Origin: Streptomyces sp. NBC_00459
GTDB taxonomy: Bacteria > Actinomycetota > Actinomycetes > Streptomycetales > Streptomycetaceae
Length of the DNA: 64,000 bases
Direction: 5' to 3'
Assembly (NCBI RefSeq): GCF_036013955.1
Contig: NZ_CP107903.1
Coordinates: 4,836,001 to 4,900,000, forward strand
This document shows, one piece after another, positions 1-8,317 of the stretch (position 1 is the stretch's first letter; every line of letters starts with the position of its first letter). Both the position numbers and the translations under genes were made by a program. The notes beneath the pieces are model-generated. The model was not told the origin of the DNA, did not search any database, and was given only the letters and a program-made list of their open reading frames with translations.

Positions 1-49
1 CCACCGCTCCGACGATCAGCAGCAGCGTGAGCGGAACGACGATTCCCAT
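1..49 (-). CDS. N-terminus of an unidentified membrane protein (partial)
   Basis: Only the first 16 codons are in the window; the gene runs off the left edge. The translation begins MGIVVPLTLLLIVGAV, a hydrophobic start typical of a membrane segment. The start is supported by a good Shine-Dalgarno, GGAGGA, on the minus strand 5 to 6 bases before the ATG. It is divergent from the PH-domain gene. The fragment is too short to assign a family. Confidence 0.6.
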   Translation of the reverse strand, partial: MGIVVPLTLLLIVGAV

Positions 50-269
50 GACTTCCTCCAGCGAACAGCGAACAGCGGGCGTGAGTCGAACATGCCGTGA
101 GGTGCGGTTACCCCACTGCGACAGTTCCCATCAAACGCCCCGCCACTGTGCCCTTCCGACGAGAAGTCTGTGCGCTGCCTGCGAACCTCCCGTGCGCGTA
201 CGCTGGCTGGGCTTACCTGGACATGAGTCCGCATGTGGACGTACGGGTCCACCCAACGGGGGGTCAACC

Positions 270-635
270 ATGGCACTTTTCGGCAACGCGCACACCGTCG
301 ATCCGGCCGCCGCGCAGCAGGACTACGCCCGGCTGCTCGGCCAGAACGAGCAGGTCCACGCGGCGTACCAGCTGATCCGCGACACCATCCTGTTCACCGA
401 CCGCCGGCTCCTCCTGGTGGACAAGCAGGGCATCACCGGCAAGAAGGTCGAGTACCACTCGGTCCCGTACCGCAGCATCACCCACTTCGCGGTCGAGACC
501 GCCGGCACCTTCGACCTCGACGCCGAGCTCAAGATCTGGATCTCCGGCTCCCCGACCCCGGTCCAGAAGACGTTCACCAAGGGCGTCGACATCTACGAGG
601 TCCAGGCGATCCTGACGCAGTTCGTCGCGAAGTAG
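270..635 (+). CDS. Bacterial PH-domain (YvbH/bPH_1-like) protein
   Basis: A 121-residue soluble protein that looks like a single bacterial pleckstrin-homology fold. It has alternating beta strands (ILFTDRRLLLVDKQG, VPYRSITHFAVET, AELKIWISG) and a C-terminal helix (VDIYEVQAILTQFVAK), the usual layout and length of this family. Such domains are thought to mediate protein or membrane association and have no known catalytic role. The ATG at 270 was chosen because it begins the conserved fold; longer upstream in-frame starts only add arginine-rich, low-quality sequence. It stands alone, divergent from the partial gene to its left. Confidence 0.85.
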   Translation: MALFGNAHTVDPAAAQQDYARLLGQNEQVHAAYQLIRDTILFTDRRLLLVDKQGITGKKVEYHSVPYRSITHFAVETAGTFDLDAELKIWISGSPTPVQKTFTKGVDIYEVQAILTQFVAK

Positions 636-736
636 GTCCGTAGACGGCAGATCCACCGATCATGGCCCGCCCCAAGCCCTGGTAAAGTCCGCTCACTTGT
701 GCGAGGGCTGTGTCCCTCCTGAGGAGGGAACTTCAC

Positions 737-3700
737 GTGGGCAGACAGGCCCTGCGGCAGGGCGGGCCGACCGCGCTCGTCTCCGCTTTCATGGTCGCCC
801 TTGCGGCCGGAACCATCACTCTGTTCGCCGCGACACCCGACGGCGGTGGCGCGGCGCAGGCCGCCACGGCGTCCGGGACGACCGGGGCGACCGCGACGAC
901 CGGGACGACCGGGACCGCTGAGATCGTCCTGGACGATCCACGCTCGAAGACCCCGCGCACCGAGCGCCTGCTCGGGGCGGGCGAGACCGGCTTCCTGCAT
1001 CGGCAGGCCGACGTCGCGGGCCTGCTGTGGACGAAGTACACGGACGGCACGACCGTCACCGTGCAGGGCCCGAGCGGGGCATACCAGCCGAACGCCGCCA
1101 CCGGCTGCTACGACATCACCCTGGCGTGCCCGTCGGGCCTCTTCGCGCAGGCCGGCGACATCGTGGCGATGCCGCCCCGCAGCCCCGGCGACCCGGCTGT
1201 GCTGTGGAGCCCGGACGGCAGCGCGCTGCGGACCGTCGACCTGCCGTACGGCGACTACGTCGGAACGTACGGGTCGACAGTCGTCGCGATGGACAACGAC
1301 CGTGCCGCGGTGGAAGTGATCGACTTCGTCGACGGCGAGCAGCGCGACCGTACGGTGACCGGTCTCGCGGGCGACGAGTACCGGCGCTACGAGTTCGGCA
1401 GTACCGGTGACCGGGCCGGTGCGGTGCTCGCCTACGCGGTCTTTCAGCCTGACCACACCCGCAGGTCCACCATCGGTTATCTCGACTTCGCCACCGCCGA
1501 GTTCACCGTGGCCTTCACCGGTGCGGACGATTTCCCCGAAGTCGTACTCACCGAGGACCGGATCGGCTGGTACACACCGGCCTCCGGCCTGCACCTGAAG
1601 CCCCGCGCCGACCTCACCGCCGAGGAGACGGTCCCGGTCGCCGGGAATCCCGACACCGGCGAGGCCGTCGACGTTTCTGCTCCCGTTCTCGTCGGGGACT
1701 GGCTCGTGCTGGCGGACCCGAACGGCGGCAGCACGGCCGTCTCCCTGGCCGACGGCTCCACCCGCACCCTGCTGGACAGCGCCTACGGCAATCCGCTGGC
1801 CGCCCCCGACGGCTCCGCCCTGGTCACCGGCGGCACCGGCGCCGCCGACTGGTGGATCCACCGGATCACCGAAGGCCCGGACGGCGCCCCGCAGTTGACG
1901 AAGCTGTACAAGGTCGCCCCGTACGAGAACCCCAAGAGCGGGGTCGCCCTCAGCCGGGGCCACCTGCGCGTCGCGGAGAACACCTCGGGCGACGACTCGA
2001 CGTCCGTCCGCACCCTCACCACGGACAACGGCACCACGCTGACCGCGTCCGCCGCCAGGAGTGGACAGACGGTCAACCCCATCTGCCCGTACGCGGGCAC
2101 CGTCTGCTCGGTCCTGTGGGGCAACCACGGCGCGGAGCCCGAGGACGTCTTCCTCCAGCGGACCGGCGGCGGCAAGGAACGCCTGATGTCCATCAACGAG
2201 GAATGGGGCAACAGCACACTGGCGTTCGGCACCGGGGGCGGCGCCATCGTCGACGTCTCCGACAACTACGTCGTCTACAACTCCGGCGGCACCGCACCCG
2301 CGCAGTACGTGGGCGAGTTCGTCCAGGGCCAGAAGCTGAAGCGCACGATCCGCGCCGCCGCCCTGGGCGGCTCCACCCTCTGGAGCGCCACCGGCACGTC
2401 CGGTCAGCTCACCTCGTACAGCCTCACCGCGAACAAGACCCTCGCCACGGTCACCGTCCCGGGCCTCGGCTGCGTGCCGAGCGAGCTCCAGGCGGCGGGC
2501 CGCTGGGTGTACTGGGCCTGCGGTACGTCCTCGGCGGGCGTGTACGACACCAAGTCCCGCAAGTCGACCGCCGTCAAGCCCGGTGATGTGCTGCTCGGTG
2601 ACGGCTTCACCGTCCGCCACGACCACACCACCGACGAACTGGTCCTCACCCGGACGCCCACCGGCACCACCCGCGTCCTCGCCTCCCACGTCCCGGACAC
2701 CGGTCTGGCAGTGGACCGCCGTTACCGCTGGACCGTCGACGAGTACACGGGCCTGGTCGCCTGGTTCGGCGCGTACGAGCAGACACACGTCGCCACCACC
2801 GGCGTCGCCCCGTCCGCCCCGACCGCGTTCGTCAGCGCGATCGACGACGTCTACGTGGATGTGCCCACCGCGGCGGCCTACCCCTGGCGGGGCTCCTGGC
2901 TGCTCTCCCGCCCGGTCACCTCCTGGTCCCTCACCTTCACCTCGGAGCAGAGCACCGCGACCGGCCGGGTCACTCGCACGTTCACCGGCGGCGCGACCCG
3001 TGCCTGGCTGTCAGCGAGCTGGAACGGGCGTACGGCGAACGGGAGTTACTTCCCCAACGGCGAGTTCACCTGGTCCCTGAAGGCGACCGGCCTCAGCACC
3101 GCGGCACCGGTCACGGCGGCCACCGGTACGGGCTTCGTCGAGCGTGGCTCTGCGGTGCGCCACGACTTCACCGACCTCGAAGGACCGGACGGCCTCGGTG
3201 ACCTGCTCACCCTCAGCGGCTCCGGCGCCCTGGCCTTCCACGACGGCAACGGAAAGGGCGGGATCAGCCGCGACAACGGCGAGAACACCGGAACCGGCTG
3301 GCCCGCCTCCGTCACGGCCGTCGCCTTCGGCGACCTGAGCGGCGACCGCTGCAACGACGTCCTCGTCAGAATGGCCAACGGGGCCCTGCGCCTCTACAAG
3401 CCGCGCTGCGGCTACCCGGTCACGCCGAGCACCTCGTACACCACCCTCGCCGCCTCCGGCTGGACCCAGCACGACATCCTCACCTCCCCGGGTGACGTCT
3501 CCGGCGACGGCCGTCCCGACCTGATCGCCCGCAAGGCGTCCACCGGGGCCGTCTACCTCTACAAGGGCACCAGCGCCGGCAAGCTGTCCGCGCCTGTCGC
3601 CCTGTACGCCGACTGGAAGGGCTACAAGAAGATCGTCGGAGCCGGAGACCTCGACGGCGACGGAATCGGCGACCTCCTCGCCCAGGACAAGGCCGACAAC

Positions 3701-3943
3701 CTGTACCGGTTCAACGGCACGGGCAGGGGCACCTTCACCGCCCGTACCAAGCTGTTCGGTTCGTGGGGAGCCTCGTACAACGCGGTCGTCGGCATCGGCG
3801 ACCTCAACAGCGACGGCAAGGCGGACCTCGTAGCCCGCGACACCGCCGGCAACCTGTACCGCCAGAGCGGGGACGGGAAGGGGTCGTTCGGGGCTCGGGC
3901 GAAGATCGGGAGCGGCTGGGGCGGCTACAAGTCCCTCTCCTGA
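737..3943 (+). CDS. Large secreted FG-GAP/VCBS repeat protein
   Basis: A 1068-residue extracellular protein. The GTG at 737 is preferred because GAGGAGGGAA lies 6 bases upstream. The N-terminus then has a short basic stretch followed by a hydrophobic segment (TALVSAFMVALAAGTITLFAA), a signal peptide or membrane anchor, and a Thr/Gly/Ala-rich linker with short codon repeats around 880-925. The middle looks like a beta-propeller with many Gly/Asp turns. The last third carries at least four FG-GAP/VCBS-type repeats with calcium-binding DxxGDGxxD patterns, for example GDLSGDRCNDVL, GDVSGDGRPDLI, GDLDGDGIGDLL and GDLNSDGKADLV. These are known as adhesion or ligand-binding propellers, and no catalytic motif is visible. 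The gene is monocistronic with a strong terminator just downstream. Confidence 0.85.
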   Translation: MGRQALRQGGPTALVSAFMVALAAGTITLFAATPDGGGAAQAATASGTTGATATTGTTGTAEIVLDDPRSKTPRTERLLGAGETGFLHRQADVAGLLWTKYTDGTTVTVQGPSGAYQPNAATGCYDITLACPSGLFAQAGDIVAMPPRSPGDPAVLWSPDGSALRTVDLPYGDYVGTYGSTVVAMDNDRAAVEVIDFVDGEQRDRTVTGLAGDEYRRYEFGSTGDRAGAVLAYAVFQPDHTRRSTIGYLDFATAEFTVAFTGADDFPEVVLTEDRIGWYTPASGLHLKPRADLTAEETVPVAGNPDTGEAVDVSAPVLVGDWLVLADPNGGSTAVSLADGSTRTLLDSAYGNPLAAPDGSALVTGGTGAADWWIHRITEGPDGAPQLTKLYKVAPYENPKSGVALSRGHLRVAENTSGDDSTSVRTLTTDNGTTLTASAARSGQTVNPICPYAGTVCSVLWGNHGAEPEDVFLQRTGGGKERLMSINEEWGNSTLAFGTGGGAIVDVSDNYVVYNSGGTAPAQYVGEFVQGQKLKRTIRAAALGGSTLWSATGTSGQLTSYSLTANKTLATVTVPGLGCVPSELQAAGRWVYWACGTSSAGVYDTKSRKSTAVKPGDVLLGDGFTVRHDHTTDELVLTRTPTGTTRVLASHVPDTGLAVDRRYRWTVDEYTGLVAWFGAYEQTHVATTGVAPSAPTAFVSAIDDVYVDVPTAAAYPWRGSWLLSRPVTSWSLTFTSEQSTATGRVTRTFTGGATRAWLSASWNGRTANGSYFPNGEFTWSLKATGLSTAAPVTAATGTGFVERGSAVRHDFTDLEGPDGLGDLLTLSGSGALAFHDGNGKGGISRDNGENTGTGWPASVTAVAFGDLSGDRCNDVLVRMANGALRLYKPRCGYPVTPSTSYTTLAASGWTQHDILTSPGDVSGDGRPDLIARKASTGAVYLYKGTSAGKLSAPVALYADWKGYKKIVGAGDLDGDGIGDLLAQDKADNLYRFNGTGRGTFTARTKLFGSWGASYNAVVGIGDLNSDGKADLVARDTAGNLYRQSGDGKGSFGARAKIGSGWGGYKSLS

Positions 3944-3960
3944 ACCGCACGTCGCGGATC

Positions 3961-3995
3961 GAGGCGCCCGGGGTGCACGTTGCCCCGGGCGCCTC
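3961..3995 (+). terminator. Rho-independent-type hairpin after the FG-GAP gene
   Basis: A perfect 13-bp GC-rich stem (GAGGCGCCCGGGG at 3961-3973 pairing with 3983-3995) and a 9-base loop, starting 17 bases after the FG-GAP stop codon. It has no U-tract, as is normal in Streptomyces. It faces a second hairpin belonging to the convergent gene. Confidence 0.85.
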
Positions 3996-4036
3996 GGCGT
4001 TGCAGAGGAGCCAGTCGTCACACACCTGCCGACGAG

Positions 4037-4068
4037 GGCCCGGAACCCGGGGGGGTGGGTTCCGGGCC
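4037..4068 (-). terminator. Hairpin after the first intradiol dioxygenase gene
   Basis: A perfect 12-bp stem (GGCCCGGAACCC at 4037-4048 with 4057-4068) and an 8-base G-rich loop. It lies 23 bases beyond the stop of the minus-strand dioxygenase gene. With the hairpin at 3961-3995 it insulates two convergent genes. Confidence 0.8.
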
Positions 4069-4091
4069 GTCCTTCGCGGGCCGTACGTCCG

Positions 4092-5090
4092 TCAGCTCGC
4101 GGAAGCGGAAGGTGAGGCCGTGTCCGCCGGTGACTCGGACGCGCCCGGCTGCGCCGCGTCGCCCGTGCCGTCGTTGGTCGCCTCCGGGTCGACGCCCATC
4201 GTGATGGAGCCGATCACGCCCTTCGCGATGTTCTTCTTGTCGTACTTCAGCTTGAGCAGACCGCCCGCGGTGCCGCTCTGGTCGTAGATCGTGTCCTCGG
4301 TGAGCGTCGTGCGCTCGGTCGTCGACGTCGAGTACGGCTCGACCGTGGCGGAGAGCAGCACCGACTCCTCGTCGAGGAAGAACTGACCGGTGTGGCAGGT
4401 GGTGCCGCCCTCGTAGCCGGCGTCCGTCCAGGTGCCGTCCACGTGCACCTTCGTGTGGATGTGGACGGTGCGGCCCCGGTACCAGCCCGGGAAGACCGTC
4501 TTGAAGGTGACCCGGCCCTGCCGGTCCGTCTTCCAGGTGCCGCGCAGGTAGCGCTTGTCGTCGGTGGGCTCCTCGTGCACACCGCCACCGCCCGTGCCGC
4601 CGGAGGGGGCACCGGAGGGCGCGTCGGTCGGCGGCTCACCGGTCGGGGTGCCGGAGGGTGCGTCCGTCGAGGCTCCGCCACCACCACCGGTGGAGAGGCT
4701 CTCGTAGCCGGAGTACAGGCCCAGGGCGTCGCAGTGCCAGATGTCGACGGCCGCGTTGACGATCGGCTTGCACGACTCGGAGTCGATCACCCGCAGGCTC
4801 AGGGTCAGCGGGATGCCTTCCTTGTCCTCGGTGATGTCCTGGCGGAGCTTGTCCGCGTCGATGTAGTACGGACCCTCCGTGGTTTCCGAGGTGAGCGTGT
4901 AGCAGACCTCCGAGCTGCTGCCGGAGGCCTTGGGGGCGGGGGTCTTCTTGCCCTTGCCCGTCTCACCCGCGAACGCGCCCGCCGCAAGTCCGCCCGCGAC
5001 GCCCACCGCCGCCACCGCTCCGGCGCCGGTGACGACGACCTTCCGACGCGTCAGATCCCGCTTGTGCTTCGGCCCTTGAATCTCTGTCAT
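4092..5090 (-). CDS. Tat-exported intradiol ring-cleavage dioxygenase (copy 1)
   Basis: A 332-residue protein of the catechol/protocatechuate intradiol dioxygenase family, non-haem Fe(III) enzymes that open catechols between the hydroxyls. A twin-arginine signal is visible (LTRRKVVVTGAGAVAAVGVA, RR at 15-16), so the enzyme should act outside the cell. The four iron ligands expected for the family are present: Tyr126 (WHCDALGLYSGY), Tyr204, His210 and His212 (PGWYRGRTVHIH). An unusual Gly/Pro/Ser/Thr-rich insertion of about 40 residues (133-172) separates the first two ligands, and the C-terminus ends in a Ser/Pro/Ala-rich tail. It lies downstream of a close paralogue, with an iron-box-like site in the 156-base gap, suggesting its own promoter. 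The natural substrate cannot be told from sequence. Confidence 0.9.
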   Translation of the reverse strand: MTEIQGPKHKRDLTRRKVVVTGAGAVAAVGVAGGLAAGAFAGETGKGKKTPAPKASGSSSEVCYTLTSETTEGPYYIDADKLRQDITEDKEGIPLTLSLRVIDSESCKPIVNAAVDIWHCDALGLYSGYESLSTGGGGGASTDAPSGTPTGEPPTDAPSGAPSGGTGGGGVHEEPTDDKRYLRGTWKTDRQGRVTFKTVFPGWYRGRTVHIHTKVHVDGTWTDAGYEGGTTCHTGQFFLDEESVLLSATVEPYSTSTTERTTLTEDTIYDQSGTAGGLLKLKYDKKNIAKGVIGSITMGVDPEATNDGTGDAAQPGASESPADTASPSASAS

Positions 5091-5226
5091 GGTCGTGAAA
5101 CCTAGGTAAGACGCCTGTCAGGACCATGGGAAAGGACTGTGCTTTCCTTTGCCTTTTCCTGAACCAAGGAGAAATGCGCGAAAGGGGCGGAAAACAGAGA
5201 TCCATTTCCCGCCCCCGGAGTGCGAA

Positions 5227-5245
5227 TTAGGGAAGCCTAACCTTA
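5227..5245. promoter_or_regulatory. Candidate DmdR/DtxR iron box
   Basis: TTAGGGAAGCCTAACCTTA matches the 19-bp DtxR-family iron-box consensus TTAGGTTAGGCTAACCTAA at 15 positions. It is AT-rich in otherwise GC-rich DNA. It lies between the tandem dioxygenases, about 135 bases before the start codon of copy 1 and next to the stop codon of copy 2. Iron-dependent repression of copy 1 is inferred. Confidence 0.55.
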
Positions 5246-5246
5246 T

Positions 5247-6191
5247 TTAATTGCTGTCGTGTGTCTCGTCCGGCGCCACGCCCATCGTCAGCTCGGCGCG
5301 AACCCCGCGCCCGATGTCCCGCTTCTTGTACCGCAGCCGCAGCAGCCCGCCCTCGGCGCCGTTGTCCGGGTAGATCCCGTCCTCGTCGAGGGTCGTACGA
5401 GGGGCCGTGTTCGTCGAGTACGGCGCCACCTCCGCCGAGAGCAGCACCGACTCCTCGTCGAAGAACAGCTGGCCGGTGTGGCAGGTGTGCCCGCCCTCGT
5501 AGCCGGCGTCGGTCCAGGTGCCGTCCACGTGCACCTTGACGTGGATGTGCACGCAGCGACCCCGGTACCAGCCCGGGAACACGGTCCGGAAGGTGACGTA
5601 GCCGTGCCGGTCCGTCTTCCACGTACCGCGCAGATAGCGCTCGTCGTCGGTCGGCTCCTGGTGGCCGCCGGGCCCGCCGGGACCGCCAGTGGGGGGCGGA
5701 CCTGTGGGTACGTCCGTCGGCTCGCCGGACGGCGGGGTGCCGCCGCCACCGCCACCGCCGTTGCCCATGTCCTCGTAGCCGGAGTAGATGCCGAGCGCCG
5801 AGCAGTGCCAGATGTCGACGGCCGCGTTCCGCACCGGCCTGCAGTTCTCGGCGTCGATCACCTTGAGCCTGAGGGTCAGCGGGATGCCCTCCTCGTCCTC
5901 GGTGACGTCCTGGCGGAGCTTGTCCGCGTCGATGTAGTACGGACCCTCGGTCGTCTCCGTGGTCAGTACGTAGCAGGCCTCGGGCGTGCCGGAGGGGGTG
6001 CCCGACGGGGTGCCGGAGGGCAGGCTCCCGGGGCCGTGCGCGCCCTTGCCCTCCGGCGCTCCCTGCGCCGACGCGAGTCCGGCGCCCAGAGCCACCGCCG
6101 TGGCCGTCACGGCCGTCGCGCCACCGGCGACGACGACTCTGCGGCGCGTCAATTCCCGCTCCGCTGCTGTCTGTTGGGGGGATTCAGTCAT
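5247..6191 (-). CDS. Tat-exported intradiol ring-cleavage dioxygenase (copy 2)
   Basis: A 314-residue close paralogue of the neighbouring dioxygenase; long blocks are nearly identical (TEGPYYIDADKLRQD, GTWTDAGYEGG, DEESVLLSA). The twin-arginine signal is LTRRRVVVAGGATAV (RR at 16-17). Iron ligands by family comparison are Tyr136, Tyr209, His215 and His217. It carries a low-complexity insertion at the same place as copy 1 (142-177) but with different sequence, rich in Gly and Pro, plus a GTPSGTPSGTP repeat after the signal peptide. It lacks the C-terminal tail of copy 1. The start at 6191 gives the complete Tat signal; no strong Shine-Dalgarno is seen. The aspS terminator separates it from the gene upstream. 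Confidence 0.9.
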   Translation of the reverse strand: MTESPQQTAAERELTRRRVVVAGGATAVTATAVALGAGLASAQGAPEGKGAHGPGSLPSGTPSGTPSGTPEACYVLTTETTEGPYYIDADKLRQDVTEDEEGIPLTLRLKVIDAENCRPVRNAAVDIWHCSALGIYSGYEDMGNGGGGGGGTPPSGEPTDVPTGPPPTGGPGGPGGHQEPTDDERYLRGTWKTDRHGYVTFRTVFPGWYRGRCVHIHVKVHVDGTWTDAGYEGGHTCHTGQLFFDEESVLLSAEVAPYSTNTAPRTTLDEDGIYPDNGAEGGLLRLRYKKRDIGRGVRAELTMGVAPDETHDSN

Positions 6192-6250
6192 GACTGGGGA
6201 GATTATGAATCGAACCTGTCAAAGCCCTGTGATTCCTGGGGATGACATGA

Positions 6251-6286
6251 GAATGGCTCGGAATCGTCGCCGATTCCGAGCCATTC
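6251..6286 (-). terminator. Terminator of aspS
   Basis: A perfect 16-bp stem (GAATGGCTCGGAATCG with its complement) closed by a TCGC tetraloop. It begins 42 bases after the aspS stop codon on the minus strand and precedes the dioxygenase gene, so the two are probably separate transcription units. Confidence 0.85.
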
Positions 6287-6327
6287 ACCGAAGGCCGCAA
6301 AGCCCTCTATTCCGAATTACCGATGCT

Positions 6328-8091
6328 TTACTTCGGCTGCGGCTTCCGCACCGAAATGTGCAGCTCCCGAAGCCGCGCCTCCTCCAGCTCCGTCGGCGCG
6401 CCCATCATCAGGTCCTGGGCGTTGCCGTTGAGCGGGAAGGCGATCGTCTCGCGGATGTTCGGCTCGTCGGCGAGGAGCATGACGATACGGTCCACGCCGG
6501 GCGCGATCCCGCCGTGCGGAGGGGCGCCGAAGCGGAGCGCGCGGAGCATACCGGCGAACTCGCGCTCGACGGTCTCCTCGTCGTAGCCCGCGATGCCGAA
6601 CGCCTTCAGCATGATGTCGGGCTCGTGGTTGCGGATCGCGCCGGACGACAGCTCCGTACCGTTGCAGACGATGTCGTACTGCCAGGCCAGGATGTCCAGC
6701 GGGTCCTGGGTCTCCAGGGCCTCCATGCCGCCCTGGGGCATCGAGAACGGGTTGTGCGAGAAGTCGATCTTCCCCGTCTCCTCGTCCTTCTCGAACATCG
6801 GGAAGTCGACGATCCAGCAGAACCGGAAGACGTTCTCCTCGAAGTGCCCGGCACGCTTGGCGGCCTCGACCCGCACCGCGCCCATGATCTTCGAGACCTC
6901 GTCGAACTCGCCCGCGCCGAAGAACACGGCGTGACCGGGGGCCAGCGAGAGCCGCTTGGTCAGCTCTGCGACGTTCTCCTCGGTGAGGAACTTCGCGATC
7001 GGCCCGGACAGCGAACCGTCCTCGGTCACGCGCACCCAGGCCAGGCCCTTCGCACCCAGCGTGACGGCGAAGTCACCCAGCTGGTCGAAGAACTTCCGGG
7101 TCTGCGACGCCACGTCCGGCACCGGCAGAGCACGTACGTGCTGACCGGCGAAGGCCTTGAACTCCGAGCCCGCGAAGACATCGGTGATGTCGACCAGCTC
7201 CAGCTGGGCGCGCAGGTCCGGCTTGTCGGAACCGTACTTCAGCATCGACTCGCGGAACGGGATGCGCGGGAAGGGCGAGGTGACCTCGCGGCCCTTGCCG
7301 AACTCGGTGAACAGCTCGGTCATCAGCCGCTCGATCGGCTGGAAGACGTCCTCCTGCTCGACGAAGCTCATCTCGACGTCGAGCTGGTAGAACTCGCCCG
7401 GCGAACGGTCCGCACGCGCGTCCTCGTCACGGAAACAGGGCGCGATCTGGAAGTAGCGGTCGAACCCGGAGATCATCAGCAGCTGCTTGAACTGCTGCGG
7501 GGCCTGCGGCAGCGCGTAGAACCGGCCCGGGTTGAGGCGCGACGGCACGACGAAGTCGCGGGCACCCTCCGGGGAGGTCGCCGTGAGGATCGGCGTGGCC
7601 ATCTCGTTGAAGCCCAGCGCGGTCATCTTGTGCCGGATCGCCGAGATGACGGCCGTACGCAGCATGATGTTGCGGTGCATGCGCTCGCGGCGCAGGTCCA
7701 GGAAGCGGTACTCCAGGCGCCGCTCCTCGTTGACCCCGTCCTCGGCGTTGATCGTGAAGGGCAGCGGCTGGGCGGCGCCGAGCAGCTCCACCTCGCCGAC
7801 CTCGACCTCGACCTCGCCCGTGGGCAGCTCGGGGTTGATGTTCTCCGCACCGCGCGAGACGACCTTGCCGTCGACACGGACGGTCGACTCCTTGGAGACC
7901 TTGTCGAGGGCCTCGTAGGCGGGCGTGCCGGGGCGGGCGACGAGCTGCGTGATGCCGTGGTGATCGCGCAGGTCGATGAAGAGGATGCCGCCCAGGTCGC
8001 GCCGATTGTGCAGCCAGCCGCTCAGCCGGACGTCGCTGCCGACGTCAGAGGCGCGGAGCTCGCCGCAGGTGTGGGACCTGTACCGATGCAT
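6328..8091 (-). CDS. aspS: Aspartate--tRNA ligase
   Basis: A 587-residue class II aminoacyl-tRNA synthetase of the bacterial AspRS type; it charges tRNA-Asp (and, in organisms that use a GatCAB amidotransferase, often tRNA-Asn). The N-terminal OB-fold anticodon-binding domain is clear (SDVRLSGWLHNRRDLGG). Motif 2 appears as FRDEDARADRSPGEFYQLD, and motif 3 as GGIAPGVDRIVMLL near the C-terminus, with the bacterial GAD insertion between. Length matches the bacterial family. It is divergent from the SpoIIE phosphatase gene with a parS site in the shared promoter region. Confidence 0.97.
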   Translation of the reverse strand: MHRYRSHTCGELRASDVGSDVRLSGWLHNRRDLGGILFIDLRDHHGITQLVARPGTPAYEALDKVSKESTVRVDGKVVSRGAENINPELPTGEVEVEVGEVELLGAAQPLPFTINAEDGVNEERRLEYRFLDLRRERMHRNIMLRTAVISAIRHKMTALGFNEMATPILTATSPEGARDFVVPSRLNPGRFYALPQAPQQFKQLLMISGFDRYFQIAPCFRDEDARADRSPGEFYQLDVEMSFVEQEDVFQPIERLMTELFTEFGKGREVTSPFPRIPFRESMLKYGSDKPDLRAQLELVDITDVFAGSEFKAFAGQHVRALPVPDVASQTRKFFDQLGDFAVTLGAKGLAWVRVTEDGSLSGPIAKFLTEENVAELTKRLSLAPGHAVFFGAGEFDEVSKIMGAVRVEAAKRAGHFEENVFRFCWIVDFPMFEKDEETGKIDFSHNPFSMPQGGMEALETQDPLDILAWQYDIVCNGTELSSGAIRNHEPDIMLKAFGIAGYDEETVEREFAGMLRALRFGAPPHGGIAPGVDRIVMLLADEPNIRETIAFPLNGNAQDLMMGAPTELEEARLRELHISVRKPQPK

Positions 8092-8150
8092 CGTCGTTCA
8101 TCCAGCCTTCGCAGATCGGGGATCGGGGTCTGTGCCGGCGAAGGGTTCGG

Positions 8151-8166
8151 TGTTTCACGTGAAACA
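8151..8166. promoter_or_regulatory. parS centromere-like site (ParB binding)
   Basis: TGTTTCACGTGAAACA is a perfect palindrome containing the Streptomyces parS consensus GTTTCACGTGAAAC. It is intergenic, 60 bases upstream of the aspS start. parS sites cluster around oriC in Streptomyces, so it marks the window as origin-proximal. Confidence 0.92.
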
Positions 8167-8305
8167 CCGAACCTCCGAAAACACAGACCCAGGGTACCGG
8201 CCGCCCCGAGACCGCTTCCCCGCATTTGTTCGCAGGCGTAGCCTGTACCGCTCTTCCACAGGGTGCCCCGTACAGCTTGGGTGGCACGCTGCGATCACCT
8301 CTCCA

Positions 8306-8311
8306 TAAAGT
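8306..8311 (+). promoter_or_regulatory. -10 element of a probable leaderless promoter
   Basis: TAAAGT (TAnnnT pattern) lies exactly 6 bases before the ATG of the SpoIIE-type phosphatase, and the gene has no convincing Shine-Dalgarno. The simplest reading is transcription starting at the A of the ATG. Confidence 0.45.
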
Positions 8312-8317
8312 AGGTCA

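Noticed and set aside
593..2788. Very long antisense open frame (731 codons) opposite the FG-GAP gene, and similar long antisense frames at 14409-16481, 18202-20193 and 24736-26553
   Set aside because: High-GC DNA leaves long stop-free frames opposite real genes. These have Arg/Gly/Val-rich translations, no family motifs and no ribosome binding sites.
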